From a virus, in the IMG/VR virus record IMGVR_UViG_3300029319_000243, positions 1 through 32,840 of that record: a stretch of 32,840 nucleotides of DNA; one strand, written 5' to 3'. How positions within the stretch are numbered: the stretch's first letter is position 1; each line of letters starts with the position of its first letter. Below the pieces are notes generated by a model, which saw nothing but the letters and a program-made list of their open reading frames with translations, was not told the DNA's origin and did not search any database. Both the position numbers and the translations under genes were made by a program. Below are positions 7,911 through 13,916 of the stretch, piece after piece.

Positions 7911-7949
7911 CAATCAACGGCATAAGCCATAATTAAAAGGATAAAGAAA

Positions 7950-8540
7950 ATGAAAACAAATACAAAAATAACAATGAAGAAGCCAACCAAAAAAGACATT
8001 GCAATGGTGTTAAAAAAAGGTTGTGAACTAAGTAACGACATGAAAAAGATCACCGATGTGATCAAAGCTGACTTACACCACAGAGACAGCAACGGACAAA
8101 CACAGCTTACAAAAGCCTTTGATAACATAATGAAAGGCAAGGATGAAGAAGTGAAACAAAAATCCAAAGCTTTCATTCGTAAGCAATTTCAAACACTTGT
8201 AAAGGAAAAAACAACACAATTTGCAATCCTCGGTGATGACTCAGAGACAACAACAGTAACAGTCAAAAAAGTAAATAAGCCAATGTTGGAAGATGAGAAA
8301 ATCCTAGAGGATAACAATTTTACTGCCGATGATCTCGGATCATATAGAGCGGTGATAATCCGTAAGGAAGTTAATGATCTTGGATTGGCTCAAGAACTTT
8401 GTAAATGGATGAGATCAAAAAAGTCTGACGGTCTTTTCACAGGCACAAAGGATAATGCCGGAGATCTTAAAGCCTACGACCTAAACGGTTTAAAATTCGT
8501 AATCGACCAACTTGAAAAGGGCATCGAATTGCCAGTCTAA
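7950..8540 (+). CDS. First early protein, unknown function
   Basis: 196 residues, Lys-rich, with AAAAGGATAAAG as ribosome binding site. The N-terminal half is helical and charged (MKKPTKKDIAMVLKKGCELSNDMKKITDVIKADLHHRD). The C-terminal half is mixed (YRAVIIRKEVNDLGLAQELCKWMRSKKSDGLF). It stands alone between the main early promoter and a strong terminator, so it is likely the most abundant early product; that would fit a host-takeover factor or a DNA-binding protein. It is also the nearest gene to palindrome copy 1. No family recognised. Confidence 0.85.
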   Translation: MKTNTKITMKKPTKKDIAMVLKKGCELSNDMKKITDVIKADLHHRDSNGQTQLTKAFDNIMKGKDEEVKQKSKAFIRKQFQTLVKEKTTQFAILGDDSETTTVTVKKVNKPMLEDEKILEDNNFTADDLGSYRAVIIRKEVNDLGLAQELCKWMRSKKSDGLFTGTKDNAGDLKAYDLNGLKFVIDQLEKGIELPV

Positions 8541-8562
8541 AACCCACCGCACGCCACCCTTT

Positions 8563-8588
8563 AAGCCTGCTCATATAGCAGGCTTTTT
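8563..8588 (+). terminator. Intrinsic terminator T1
   Basis: AAGCCTGCT (8563-8571) and AGCAGGCTT (8577-8585) form a 9-bp stem with loop CATAT, followed by a T-run to 8588. An outer CACCC/GGGTG pairing can add to it. The next gene starts only 20 bases downstream, so it needs read-through. Confidence 0.9.
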
Positions 8589-8608
8589 GGGTGAAAATAG
8601 GAGATGAA

Positions 8609-9157
8609 ATGGATCAAACTTATAACAATGTAAAAAAGGTAGCTTATCAAAAGGACACTAATTGTTGCACTGTGATTAGTGCATCAATAGCTTTTGACAA
8701 AGACTACCAAGAAACCTATGATTTCTTTAGGGCAAATGGTAGATTAGACAATAGAGGACTATCACCCTATAGAACTGATAAGATGTTCAGAAAATTTGCA
8801 AAATTACATAATTACACAGTTGAATCTTATGTCCCTAGATACAGCTCAAGAAAATGGAATTGGATTAATTTACAAGGAAGTCACTTTAATAGTGAAAAAT
8901 CTTATAAATGCATAGCTATTACTAAAACAAAGACAGCCATCACCATAAACAATTTTAACGATTACTTACCATTAGGAACGTACATTCTAGGTGTTAGCGG
9001 TCACGTTTTAGCCGTTAAAAATGGTATTATACATGACTGGTCATCTAATGTTTATGGCAAGACAAGCCAGAGAAGGGTAAACAGGATTTACAAGATTGAA
9101 AGCAATAAAAAACAAGAAAACAAAAAAGAGTCAGACTTTTTAAAATATGTATATTAA
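8609..9157 (+). CDS. Predicted papain-like fold protein (putative cysteine peptidase)
   Basis: 182 residues. I choose the ATG at 8609 because AGGAG stands 5 bases ahead; a GTG at 8591 is in frame but overlaps the terminator tail. The N terminus has DTNCCTVISASIAF (Cys19/Cys20), then YDFFRANGRLDNRGL, and the C-terminal half has SGHVLAVKNGIIHDW. This Cys...GR...GRG...GHxxAVxxGxxxDW layout is one I associate with phage proteins of papain-like fold, giving a plausible Cys-His-Asp triad. Substrate unknown; a role against host proteins is inference. Together with ArdA it lies between the two sister terminators. Confidence 0.7.
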   Translation: MDQTYNNVKKVAYQKDTNCCTVISASIAFDKDYQETYDFFRANGRLDNRGLSPYRTDKMFRKFAKLHNYTVESYVPRYSSRKWNWINLQGSHFNSEKSYKCIAITKTKTAITINNFNDYLPLGTYILGVSGHVLAVKNGIIHDWSSNVYGKTSQRRVNRIYKIESNKKQENKKESDFLKYVY

Positions 9158-9160
9158 AAA

Positions 9161-9173
9161 GTTAAGGTTTAAC
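9161..9173. repeat. GTTAA palindrome, copy 2
   Basis: GTTAAGGTTTAAC, 12 bases before the ATG at 9186; the ribosome binding site AAAGGGAG follows directly. Confidence 0.85.
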
Positions 9174-9185
9174 AAAGGGAGCAAG

Positions 9186-9368
9186 ATGAAAAAACTAAAA
9201 CTAAAAATTGGCGATAAAGTAGAATTAAATCATGATCTTGATTATGCCAAAGTAATTATCAAGGGATTTGATGTAAATGAGCGTGGCGAGATTGCTTACT
9301 CTGACGAGGTTTGGTTTTATATGCATCAGATTATAAGTATAAATGGCAGAAGGGTTAAAAAATGGTAA
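9186..9368 (+). CDS. Small basic protein, unknown
   Basis: 60 residues (MKKLKLKIGDKVELNHDLDY...). I take the ATG at 9186 because AAGGGAG lies just upstream; a longer form from 9147 would run through the palindrome. The pattern of short beta-like strands (LKIGDKVELN, AKVIIKGFD, GEIAYSDEVWFY) suggests a small beta barrel. No family recognised. It overlaps the next start by a few bases. Confidence 0.65.
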   Translation: MKKLKLKIGDKVELNHDLDYAKVIIKGFDVNERGEIAYSDEVWFYMHQIISINGRRVKKW

Positions 9369-9622
9369 AATTTACAAAACAAAAAAAGGAAACAAAAACA
9401 ATGGATACGTTTAATGATCTCGTGCTCTTCTTAAATGAAGAAAACGAAACAATAAAAGAACAGTTACAGCACTTACAAAATGAGATTGACAGCATTACAC
9501 TCGACAATATCGAGGACAACAATGATCCAAAAACAATAAAAAACCAATTCAATATCATTCGTGATAACATCAAAGATATTAGAAACGGCAAAAAACCATA
9601 TCGAACAAAAGAGGAGAAATAA
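9362..9622 (+). CDS. Small coiled-coil protein, unknown
   Basis: 86 residues, acidic and helical (FLNEENETIKEQLQHLQNEIDSITLDNIED). The start at 9362 overlaps the preceding gene; an internal ATG at 9401 behind AAAGGA is an alternative that gives 73 residues. It stops 2 bases before the ardA start, so the two are likely translated together. Confidence 0.6.
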   Translation: MVKFTKQKKETKTMDTFNDLVLFLNEENETIKEQLQHLQNEIDSITLDNIEDNNDPKTIKNQFNIIRDNIKDIRNGKKPYRTKEEK

Positions 9623-9624
9623 AA

Positions 9625-10185
9625 ATGAAAATATACGTAGGAACATATCATAAATATAATATGGGTAGTTCAGAGGGTGAATGGATTGACTTAAACTCTT
9701 TAGAGTTTATATTTCCAACTGTTCACAATATTCACGGTGGCAAGGACTTTGAAAAAATATTTTACAATATTTGTCACCGCATTCATAGTGATGAAGGATC
9801 AAACCCAGAGTTTATGTTTCAAGACTGGGAAGGAATCCCTAAAGGTTTAATTTCAGAATCTGAAATTGATTCTAGGCTATTTGATATTTTGGATTTAGAC
9901 CTAAACGAAGAAGAGCAACAGTCATTTATAGATTATATGTCAAACCAAAATTTCCATTGGGATGATATTGAAGAAGCCTATGAAAGCTATCAAGATAATT
10001 ATCGGGGTAATTATTTTAATTTGCAAGAGTTTACCGATGAGCTTTTTGATGAGCGGGTTTTACCAGAAATGCCAGAACATATCTGGAATTTAATCTGCGG
10101 AAATGAAGTATATGAAGCATACTACCACAACGTCAAACATGATTATTATATATTAGATAATGGAGATGTTTTTCTTAACTGTTAA
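9625..10185 (+). CDS. ardA: ArdA-like antirestriction protein (DNA mimic)
   Basis: 186 residues, strongly acidic. It starts IYVGTYHKYNMGSSEGEWIDL, the ArdA signature (IYVA..YNxGxxxGxWIDL), continues with FQDWEGIPKGLISES (the D-x-E-G-x block), a YxSYQDNYRGNYFNLQEFTDELFDE block and the C-terminal YYHNVKHDYYILDNGDVFL that matches the ArdA end with a FxxxDY-type motif. ArdA proteins mimic bent B-DNA and block type I restriction-modification enzymes. GAGGAG precedes the ATG. A terminator follows 24 bases downstream. Length fits the family (about 165-190). Confidence 0.85.
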   Translation: MKIYVGTYHKYNMGSSEGEWIDLNSLEFIFPTVHNIHGGKDFEKIFYNICHRIHSDEGSNPEFMFQDWEGIPKGLISESEIDSRLFDILDLDLNEEEQQSFIDYMSNQNFHWDDIEEAYESYQDNYRGNYFNLQEFTDELFDERVLPEMPEHIWNLICGNEVYEAYYHNVKHDYYILDNGDVFLNC

Positions 10186-10208
10186 TTACTAACTAATACG
10201 CCCTATTG

Positions 10209-10233
10209 AGCCGACTCATTTAGTCGGCTTTTT
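10209..10233 (+). terminator. Intrinsic terminator T2
   Basis: AGCCGACT (10209-10216) and AGTCGGCT (10222-10229), loop CATTT, then a T-run. It shares flanks and loop style with T1 (both end CTTTTTGGGTGAAAA), with compensatory changes in the stem. Confidence 0.9.
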
Positions 10234-10260
10234 GGGTGAAAAAACTAATTTAATTAAATT
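10232..10260 (+). promoter_or_regulatory. Possible promoter after T2
   Basis: TTGGGT (10232-10237), 17-base spacer, TAAATT (10255-10260). The predicted start falls inside palindrome copy 3 (10261-10273), which would then act as an operator over the start site. Boxes are weak; AT-rich sequence makes chance likely. Confidence 0.3.
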
Positions 10261-10273
10261 GTTAAGGTTTAAC
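10261..10273. repeat. GTTAA palindrome, copy 3
   Basis: GTTAAGGTTTAAC inside TTGTTAAGGTTTAACAA (7-bp arms), followed by AAAAAGGAT and the ATG at 10289. Confidence 0.88.
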
Positions 10274-10288
10274 AAAAAAGGATAAAAA

Positions 10289-10573
10289 ATGAAACTAATT
10301 TTAGCAACTGAAATGCTTTTGAAAAAAAGCAAAAGAAGAAACCAAAACGAATTAAATGATTTAATGAGCATTATATTACGTGAAAATGATTGGTTTGATA
10401 ATGCAGAAAATGAGTTTTTATGGTTTGATGAATTTGATAAATGTCTAGTGATTGACGTTGATGAAAAGTCTTTTGAATTAAATGGACTACCATTGGAAAA
10501 CTGGCTAAATGAAAATACAGATTGTGATACAAACAGTGATAAAAGATTCAGAGTTTTTGGTTTAAATAGATAA
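10289..10573 (+). CDS. Acidic small protein, unknown
   Basis: 94 residues with strong AAAAAAGGAT upstream. The N terminus is basic (LLKKSKRRNQNELND); the rest is acidic and aromatic (FDNAENEFLWFDEFDKCLVIDVDEKSF). It follows T2 and palindrome copy 3, so it starts a new early subunit. The acidic, aromatic part is like DNA-mimic or inhibitor proteins, but I do not recognise a family. Confidence 0.7.
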   Translation: MKLILATEMLLKKSKRRNQNELNDLMSIILRENDWFDNAENEFLWFDEFDKCLVIDVDEKSFELNGLPLENWLNENTDCDTNSDKRFRVFGLNR

Positions 10574-10595
10574 TAATAATAATAAGAGGTTAATT

Positions 10596-10907
10596 ATGAA
10601 AAGTGCATTGAAAATAGTTCGTTCTATTCGTGGAGCATCGGAATATTTACCACAAAGGGCAACACATTATTTGGGTTGGATTTCTTTGGTCGCAATTCAA
10701 GAGCTGTTAAAGGCAAGAGTCAGAGCCAGTGGTAATCAAAACAACATATATATGATAAAAAAATTAGACGGCAACGCTGACAATTACAGAGAGCTAAACT
10801 TATTTTTAGAACAAAACCCACAGTTTCAAGAGATGGATAACCCGATGGACAACGATATATATATGCTTGTTTATGTTGCTAAGAGACTGTTGAAATATGG
10901 GAGATAA
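10596..10907 (+). CDS. Small protein, unknown
   Basis: 103 residues starting MKSALKIVRSIRGASEYLPQ, with AAGAGG upstream. Mostly helical, basic N-terminal half, no cysteine, no motif that I recognise. It overlaps the small membrane protein gene at 10897. Confidence 0.7.
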   Translation: MKSALKIVRSIRGASEYLPQRATHYLGWISLVAIQELLKARVRASGNQNNIYMIKKLDGNADNYRELNLFLEQNPQFQEMDNPMDNDIYMLVYVAKRLLKYGR

Positions 10908-11013
10908 TCAATTGAATTTATTTGAGAAAATATTAATTGTATCAATCATGGCATTTTTTACAACAGCTTTAATAATTGGTAGTGCATTGTTAATTTTTAT
11001 AATGCTGACTTGA
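10897..11013 (+). CDS. 38-residue single-pass membrane protein
   Basis: Starts MGDNQLNLFEKILIV and has one hydrophobic segment from about residue 12 to 37 (IVSIMAFFTTALIIGSALLIFIML), with almost no soluble part. The ATG overlaps the end of the preceding gene by 11 bases; the ribosome binding site is weak. Likely an early inner-membrane peptide; superinfection exclusion or a membrane anchor are possible, both inference. Confidence 0.6.
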   Translation: MGDNQLNLFEKILIVSIMAFFTTALIIGSALLIFIMLT

Positions 11014-11017
11014 AATT

Positions 11018-11031
11018 GTTAAGGTCTTAAC
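11018..11031. repeat. GTTAA palindrome, copy 4
   Basis: GTTAAGGTCTTAAC, 5 bases after the stop of the small membrane protein, followed by AAAAAAGGAG and the ATG at 11048. Confidence 0.88.
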
Positions 11032-11047
11032 AAAAAAGGAGTAAATA

Positions 11048-11155
11048 ATGGATCAATCAACATCAAATTGTAATTTTATTCGTTGGTTCAATGAAGACTA
11101 TGACCAATGGATAAAAAGATTAACAAAAGAACTAAAAAAGAAAATTAACAAATAA
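11048..11155 (+). CDS. 35-residue protein, unknown
   Basis: MDQSTSNCNFIRWFNEDYD followed by a basic helical tail (KRLTKELKKKINK). It has a very strong ribosome binding site (AAAAAAGGAG) behind palindrome copy 4, which is the main reason to believe in it. No family. Confidence 0.6.
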   Translation: MDQSTSNCNFIRWFNEDYDQWIKRLTKELKKKINK

Positions 11156-11165
11156 AAGGATAACA

Positions 11166-11423
11166 ATGGAAAAAATAGAAATAAAAGGAGATTGTCAATT
11201 TTTAAAAGACATTGAATCAAAGCCAAATTATAATGGCGTGCCACTGGGTGTTTATAATCTAATAACTACAAAGGGAGCGTTAAAACTTTGGGTAAGAGGG
11301 ATAAAACCCAATAGAAATTTCAAATTAAAAACTGTAAGATTTTATTTTGGGATAGACGGCAACGCAAAAACACTACTTTATAAATTAGAAACTATACTAA
11401 AATGCTTAGAGGGGGATAAATGA
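11166..11423 (+). CDS. Small protein, unknown
   Basis: 85 residues, MEKIEIKGDCQFLKDIES..., with AAAAGGATAAC upstream. Middle part looks beta-rich (YNLITTKGALKLWVRG, LKTVRFYFGIDG). Overlaps the next gene by ATGA, so the pair is coupled. No family recognised. Confidence 0.7.
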   Translation: MEKIEIKGDCQFLKDIESKPNYNGVPLGVYNLITTKGALKLWVRGIKPNRNFKLKTVRFYFGIDGNAKTLLYKLETILKCLEGDK

Positions 11424-11821
11424 AATTTAAAAAATTAAATTGGGATGATCATCAGTATTTAAAAAAATATGATTGCTACTCATACAGTCATCAAGCATAC
11501 GAGATTTTGAAAAATCATTACTATAATTATGAGTATGTAATTACTGAGGTTTGCTTAATTGATTGTTCAGTGTCTGTGTTTAATAATTGTACGGTTTGCC
11601 AAGCAAAGATTAAAAAAATGATAGATTCTGGCGAATGGAATCAAAAAGAGTTGGAGATCGTACTTGCTGACTGTGAGAGGTTCTTATATCAACGATATAA
11701 AAAAGCAGAAAAGGAAAAAACAAGAGTACCAGAGCAATTTGTACCGCATATATTTTCTTGCGGAACTCGAATAAATGGCTCAAGATTACATAAACCATTG
11801 TATTATAAATTAGATAATTAG
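11420..11821 (+). CDS. Cysteine-containing protein, unknown
   Basis: 133 residues with seven cysteines, including CLIDC (46-50) and CTVC (57-60), then a charged helix (ERFLYQRYKKAEKEKTR) and CGTRINGSRLHKPLYYKL at the end. The cysteines could hold a metal. Starts inside the ATGA overlap. Closes this early subunit; a promoter-like element follows. Confidence 0.7.
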   Translation: MKFKKLNWDDHQYLKKYDCYSYSHQAYEILKNHYYNYEYVITEVCLIDCSVSVFNNCTVCQAKIKKMIDSGEWNQKELEIVLADCERFLYQRYKKAEKEKTRVPEQFVPHIFSCGTRINGSRLHKPLYYKLDN

Positions 11822-11836
11822 CCAACAATTCATTAC

Positions 11837-11863
11837 TTGACTATAAATCTAAGGGGTTATAAT
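11837..11863 (+). promoter_or_regulatory. Candidate internal early promoter
   Basis: TTGACT (11837-11842) and a perfect TATAAT (11858-11863) with a short 15-base spacer; a TTGACT-N17-TAATTT reading is also possible. It stands in the 80-base gap before the gene at 11902. Confidence 0.5.
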
Positions 11864-11901
11864 TTACACACCACTAAACACAGAGTATAACTAGGAGAAG
11901 C

Positions 11902-12087
11902 ATGATGAAAATAAGAATGTATGACTTTATAAAAGTAAAAAATGGCTATCAAGTCGTTTGGTATTGGGGCGGTAGCTTTATTAAAACTGGATATAAACCG
12001 TATAATAATTATGTAAAAAATGGTTTTTTTAAAAATAGAAAAGATGCTGAAGATTTTGCTAATAACCTACAACTGGAGGAGGTGTAA
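11902..12087 (+). CDS. Small aromatic protein, unknown
   Basis: 61 residues (MMKIRMYDFIKVKNGYQVVWYWGG...), rich in Tyr, Trp and Phe. Two ATG codons in tandem (11902, 11905); AGGAG is 7 bases from the second, which may be the real start. The stop overlaps the next start (TAATG). Shape suggests a small beta-sheet domain with a helix at the end (KNRKDAEDFANNLQ). Confidence 0.65.
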   Translation: MMKIRMYDFIKVKNGYQVVWYWGGSFIKTGYKPYNNYVKNGFFKNRKDAEDFANNLQLEEV

Positions 12088-12359
12088 TGTTACCAGAAAT
12101 TATAATATGTTTTATATATGCGGTTATGTTTGGAACGATTGCAAACTATAAAATAAAGATAGAGATGCTAGAGCGTAAAGTTAATTTTTACAGATCAAAG
12201 GCTTTAAAAAATCGTATTCATTGGATTGAAATATATCAAGATTTAGTTGGTAAGCCGATGAAAGCAAGAAGTTATAAAGATGCTATGAGATTATTAAGCA
12301 TGGTACAATCAATTATGGATGGAGAACCAACAACTACTAAGTCTTTAAAAAATGATTGA
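12087..12359 (+). CDS. Membrane-anchored small protein, unknown
   Basis: 90 residues. Residues 3-20 (PEIIICFIYAVMFGTIA) form one membrane segment, followed by a charged helix (KIKIEMLERKVNFYRSKALK). GGAGG stands just upstream. It overlaps the metalloprotease gene by 8 bases. N-out or N-in orientation cannot be told. Confidence 0.65.
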   Translation: MLPEIIICFIYAVMFGTIANYKIKIEMLERKVNFYRSKALKNRIHWIEIYQDLVGKPMKARSYKDAMRLLSMVQSIMDGEPTTTKSLKND

Positions 12360-12705
12360 AGAGCGAAAAATCAACAGTATAATAAAGAGTTATAATTTAA
12401 ACTCGACTTTTATAATTGATCCTTATTTAATGACCGCTCAAGGTCGCTATAACGCAGATGATGATGTCATTATATTAAATCCAAGACAAAGCACCAGAGA
12501 GTTTATTTTATCTTTATTACATGAGATTTGCCACGCTTTAGATTCAAAAAGATTAGGTCATAAAAAGTTTATGAAGAAGTATAATCAAGCTGGGACAGTT
12601 GCGGTTAATTTTGGATTAGATTTTTACGACAGTAATAAATGGGAACAAAGGGCAGAGAGATTTGCTCAAAGGGAGATAAAAAAACATGAATCAAAGATCA
12701 TATAA
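12352..12705 (+). CDS. Predicted zinc metalloprotease (HExxH, ImmA/IrrE- or SprT-like size)
   Basis: 117 residues. LLHEICHALD gives the zinc motif H57-E58-xx-H61, and WEQRAERFAQREI gives a third ligand, probably Glu102, as in gluzincins such as ImmA/IrrE. The short length and the N-terminal beta part (FIIDP, DDVIILNP) fit that minimal fold. In phages such proteases may cleave regulators; here there is no lysogeny repressor to cut, so the target is open. It is embedded in an operon of small unknown genes and overlaps both neighbours. Confidence 0.75.
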   Translation: MIEERKINSIIKSYNLNSTFIIDPYLMTAQGRYNADDDVIILNPRQSTREFILSLLHEICHALDSKRLGHKKFMKKYNQAGTVAVNFGLDFYDSNKWEQRAERFAQREIKKHESKII

Positions 12706-12958
12706 ACAGAGAGACAACAGTAATTACGAAGCTATGTTGGCAGATTCTACAATTAGATATTGTACTGGGTGTAGAATGTGCTGGGAGATTGTCAAAGAAG
12801 TTTCTAATAGCTGTGGTCAAAAATCAGCAAATAAGTATGTAAAATTTTATAATCATATTCCAAGTTGGGGTAAGCAAAAATTAAAATGCTTTCACTGTTT
12901 AAAGATGAAGGTTGAAAAGTTTGTAAAATTATACTACACAAGAAAGCTAGTTAAATAA
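12686..12958 (+). CDS. Zinc finger-like protein, unknown
   Basis: 90 residues with CTGCRMC (26-32) and CFHC (69-72), a CxxC...CxxC pattern that suits a zinc ribbon, plus a basic C-terminal tail (KVEKFVKLYYTRKLVK). It overlaps the metalloprotease gene by 20 bases. The mix of zinc knuckle and positive charge suggests nucleic-acid binding. Palindrome copy 5 follows directly after the stop. Confidence 0.7.
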   Translation: MNQRSYKQRDNSNYEAMLADSTIRYCTGCRMCWEIVKEVSNSCGQKSANKYVKFYNHIPSWGKQKLKCFHCLKMKVEKFVKLYYTRKLVK

Positions 12959-12959
12959 A

Positions 12960-12973
12960 GTTAAGAACTTAAC
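12960..12973. repeat. GTTAA palindrome, copy 5
   Basis: GTTAAGAACTTAAC, 1 base after the upstream stop, followed by AAAAAAGGAG and the ATG at 12991. Confidence 0.88.
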
Positions 12974-12990
12974 AAAAAAGGAGAAGTAAC

Positions 12991-13332
12991 ATGAATAAAA
13001 ATGAAATAGAAAAGTTAAATGATCGTTGCGATGAGTTATTTGATTATCTAAGCGATGGTTACTCTGAGTGGAGAGATAAGCAAGGCAAGGAGCTGGCTTT
13101 GAAATTCGATAATAAAGATGACTTTTATCGAGAACTGGGAGAGGTCGTAACTATGTGCGTGCAACCAGTATTATTAAGGTTTCTAGGTTCGCACTTTGTT
13201 CATCATTTTGAAGTATGTGATGAGAGCTTAGACTGGATTTGCGATAAGGTAAAAGAGGAAATATCAGATGCGTACAGAGAGAAGATAGCAGAATGTTGTG
13301 ATGATGTGCCAGTCGCACAGGGTGTTGCATGA
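12991..13332 (+). CDS. Acidic helical protein, unknown
   Basis: 113 residues, acidic throughout (LNDRCDELFDYLSDGYSEWRDKQGKELAL...), with five cysteines and all-helix appearance. Strong ribosome binding site behind palindrome copy 5. Overlaps the next gene by 4 bases. No family. Confidence 0.7.
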   Translation: MNKNEIEKLNDRCDELFDYLSDGYSEWRDKQGKELALKFDNKDDFYRELGEVVTMCVQPVLLRFLGSHFVHHFEVCDESLDWICDKVKEEISDAYREKIAECCDDVPVAQGVA

Positions 13333-13589
13333 GTAGACATTATATTGATGGGGACACCTTTGTAAAGTATGAAAAGGAATCTGGAAAGCTTAGAATGTCT
13401 GGCGGATCATGGACTATAAACCTAGATAAAATAAAGCTTGAAAGTGTCAAGTATATTCGTTATATTACCGAGCGGTTCGTATATCAAATATCAAGCACTT
13501 ATGCAACAGACAAAGGATACATCAGAAATTTTCGAGGAGAAAATAAACTGGTTGTTCCTATTAGTAATTGGAAAGTAAAGGAGAGATGA
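13329..13589 (+). CDS. Small protein, unknown
   Basis: 86 residues starting MSRHYIDGDTFVKYEKESG, beta-rich look (GSWTINLDKIKLESVKYIRYI). Starts in a 4-base overlap and ends in an ATGA overlap with the next gene, so it is the middle of a coupled trio. No family. Confidence 0.65.
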   Translation: MSRHYIDGDTFVKYEKESGKLRMSGGSWTINLDKIKLESVKYIRYITERFVYQISSTYATDKGYIRNFRGENKLVVPISNWKVKER

Positions 13590-13804
13590 TGTTACGGATG
13601 AATCGAGAAATCCCAAACACTCCACGAACACTTGTAAAGAATCACTGTGCTAATTATGACACTGGTTATATTTGCTCTGGTGTTATGATTCACTCAGATT
13701 TAAGAATGAGTGTTGATCAGAAAAAACAATCAAAACCATGCTTGGTGGTAAACAATAAGGAATGCGATTATTATAATAATTGCGTTAAACCATCAATCAA
13801 GTAA
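13586..13804 (+). CDS. Cysteine-rich small protein
   Basis: About 72 residues (start at 13586, or at 13589 where AGGAG spacing is better). Five cysteines in HCANYDTGYICSGV...KPCLVVNNKECDYYNNCVKP; the CxNYxxGxCxG...C...CxYF...VxP layout resembles the Cys_rich_VLP type of short metal-binding domain, a weak likeness. It is the last gene before the structured leader of the replication genes. Confidence 0.65.
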   Translation: MMLRMNREIPNTPRTLVKNHCANYDTGYICSGVMIHSDLRMSVDQKKQSKPCLVVNNKECDYYNNCVKPSIK

Positions 13805-13819
13805 TGGAAATAAAAAAGG

Positions 13820-13903
13820 AAATTTGTGTTATAAGTGGTAGGTTTTTTATATTTGTTTCCTACCACAAACAAGGGGCGGTTATCCTTTCCGCCCCACAAA
13901 TTT
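13820..13903 (+). ncRNA. Candidate three-way-junction leader element
   Basis: Three helices can form together. P1: AAATTTGT (13820-13827) with ACAAATTT (13896-13903). P2: GTGGTAGG (13835-13842) with CCTACCAC (13859-13866), 16-base AT loop. P3: GGGGCGG (13873-13879) with CCGCCCC (13889-13895), loop TTATCCTTT. Junctions are GTTATAA and AAACAA, with none between P3 and P1. The GC-rich stems stand out in this AT-rich genome. The ribosome binding site of the replisome organiser (AGGAG, 13907) starts 4 bases after P1. It does not match a riboswitch class I know. It could also be a double cruciform at an origin, or a weak terminator (no U-run). Confidence 0.55.
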
Positions 13904-13916
13904 AAAAGGAGAGAAA

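Larger units (their letters stand above)
7160..7949. other. Non-coding control region, candidate replication origin
   Basis: About 790 bases with no convincing gene. Contents, from the left: a tandem 9-base direct repeat AAAACGTGC (7270-7278 and 7279-7287); a 7-bp inverted repeat GAGCGTT/AACGCTC (7321-7327, 7348-7354); two CATTTTGGG copies exactly 11 bases apart (7697-7705, 7708-7716); an 11/12 inverted repeat ATAGCCCTAAAA/TTTTAGGGGTAT (7635-7646, 7719-7730); a perfect TATAAT (7815-7820) followed by AAGGAG with no start codon; the first GTTAA palindrome (7837-7850); and the TTGACA promoter (7881). The left part is less AT-rich than the rest. Iteron-like repeats in the only large gap suggest an origin, by inference. 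Confidence 0.5.

Noticed and set aside
7160-7949. tRNA gene or CRISPR array in the gap
   Set aside because: No cloverleaf with a TTCGA arm and no regularly spaced repeats were found by eye.
7910-8176. Minus-strand ORF with a membrane-like tail
   Set aside because: Antisense of the first early gene; no promoter or ribosome binding site, and it would oppose the main early promoter.
9355-9651. 98-residue minus-strand ORF rich in Phe and Ser
   Set aside because: Antisense of the coiled-coil gene; its hydrophobic look comes from reverse-reading Lys/Glu codons.
13835-13895. Twin hairpins as an intrinsic terminator
   Set aside because: Neither hairpin is followed by a T-run; a regulatory leader fits the place better.
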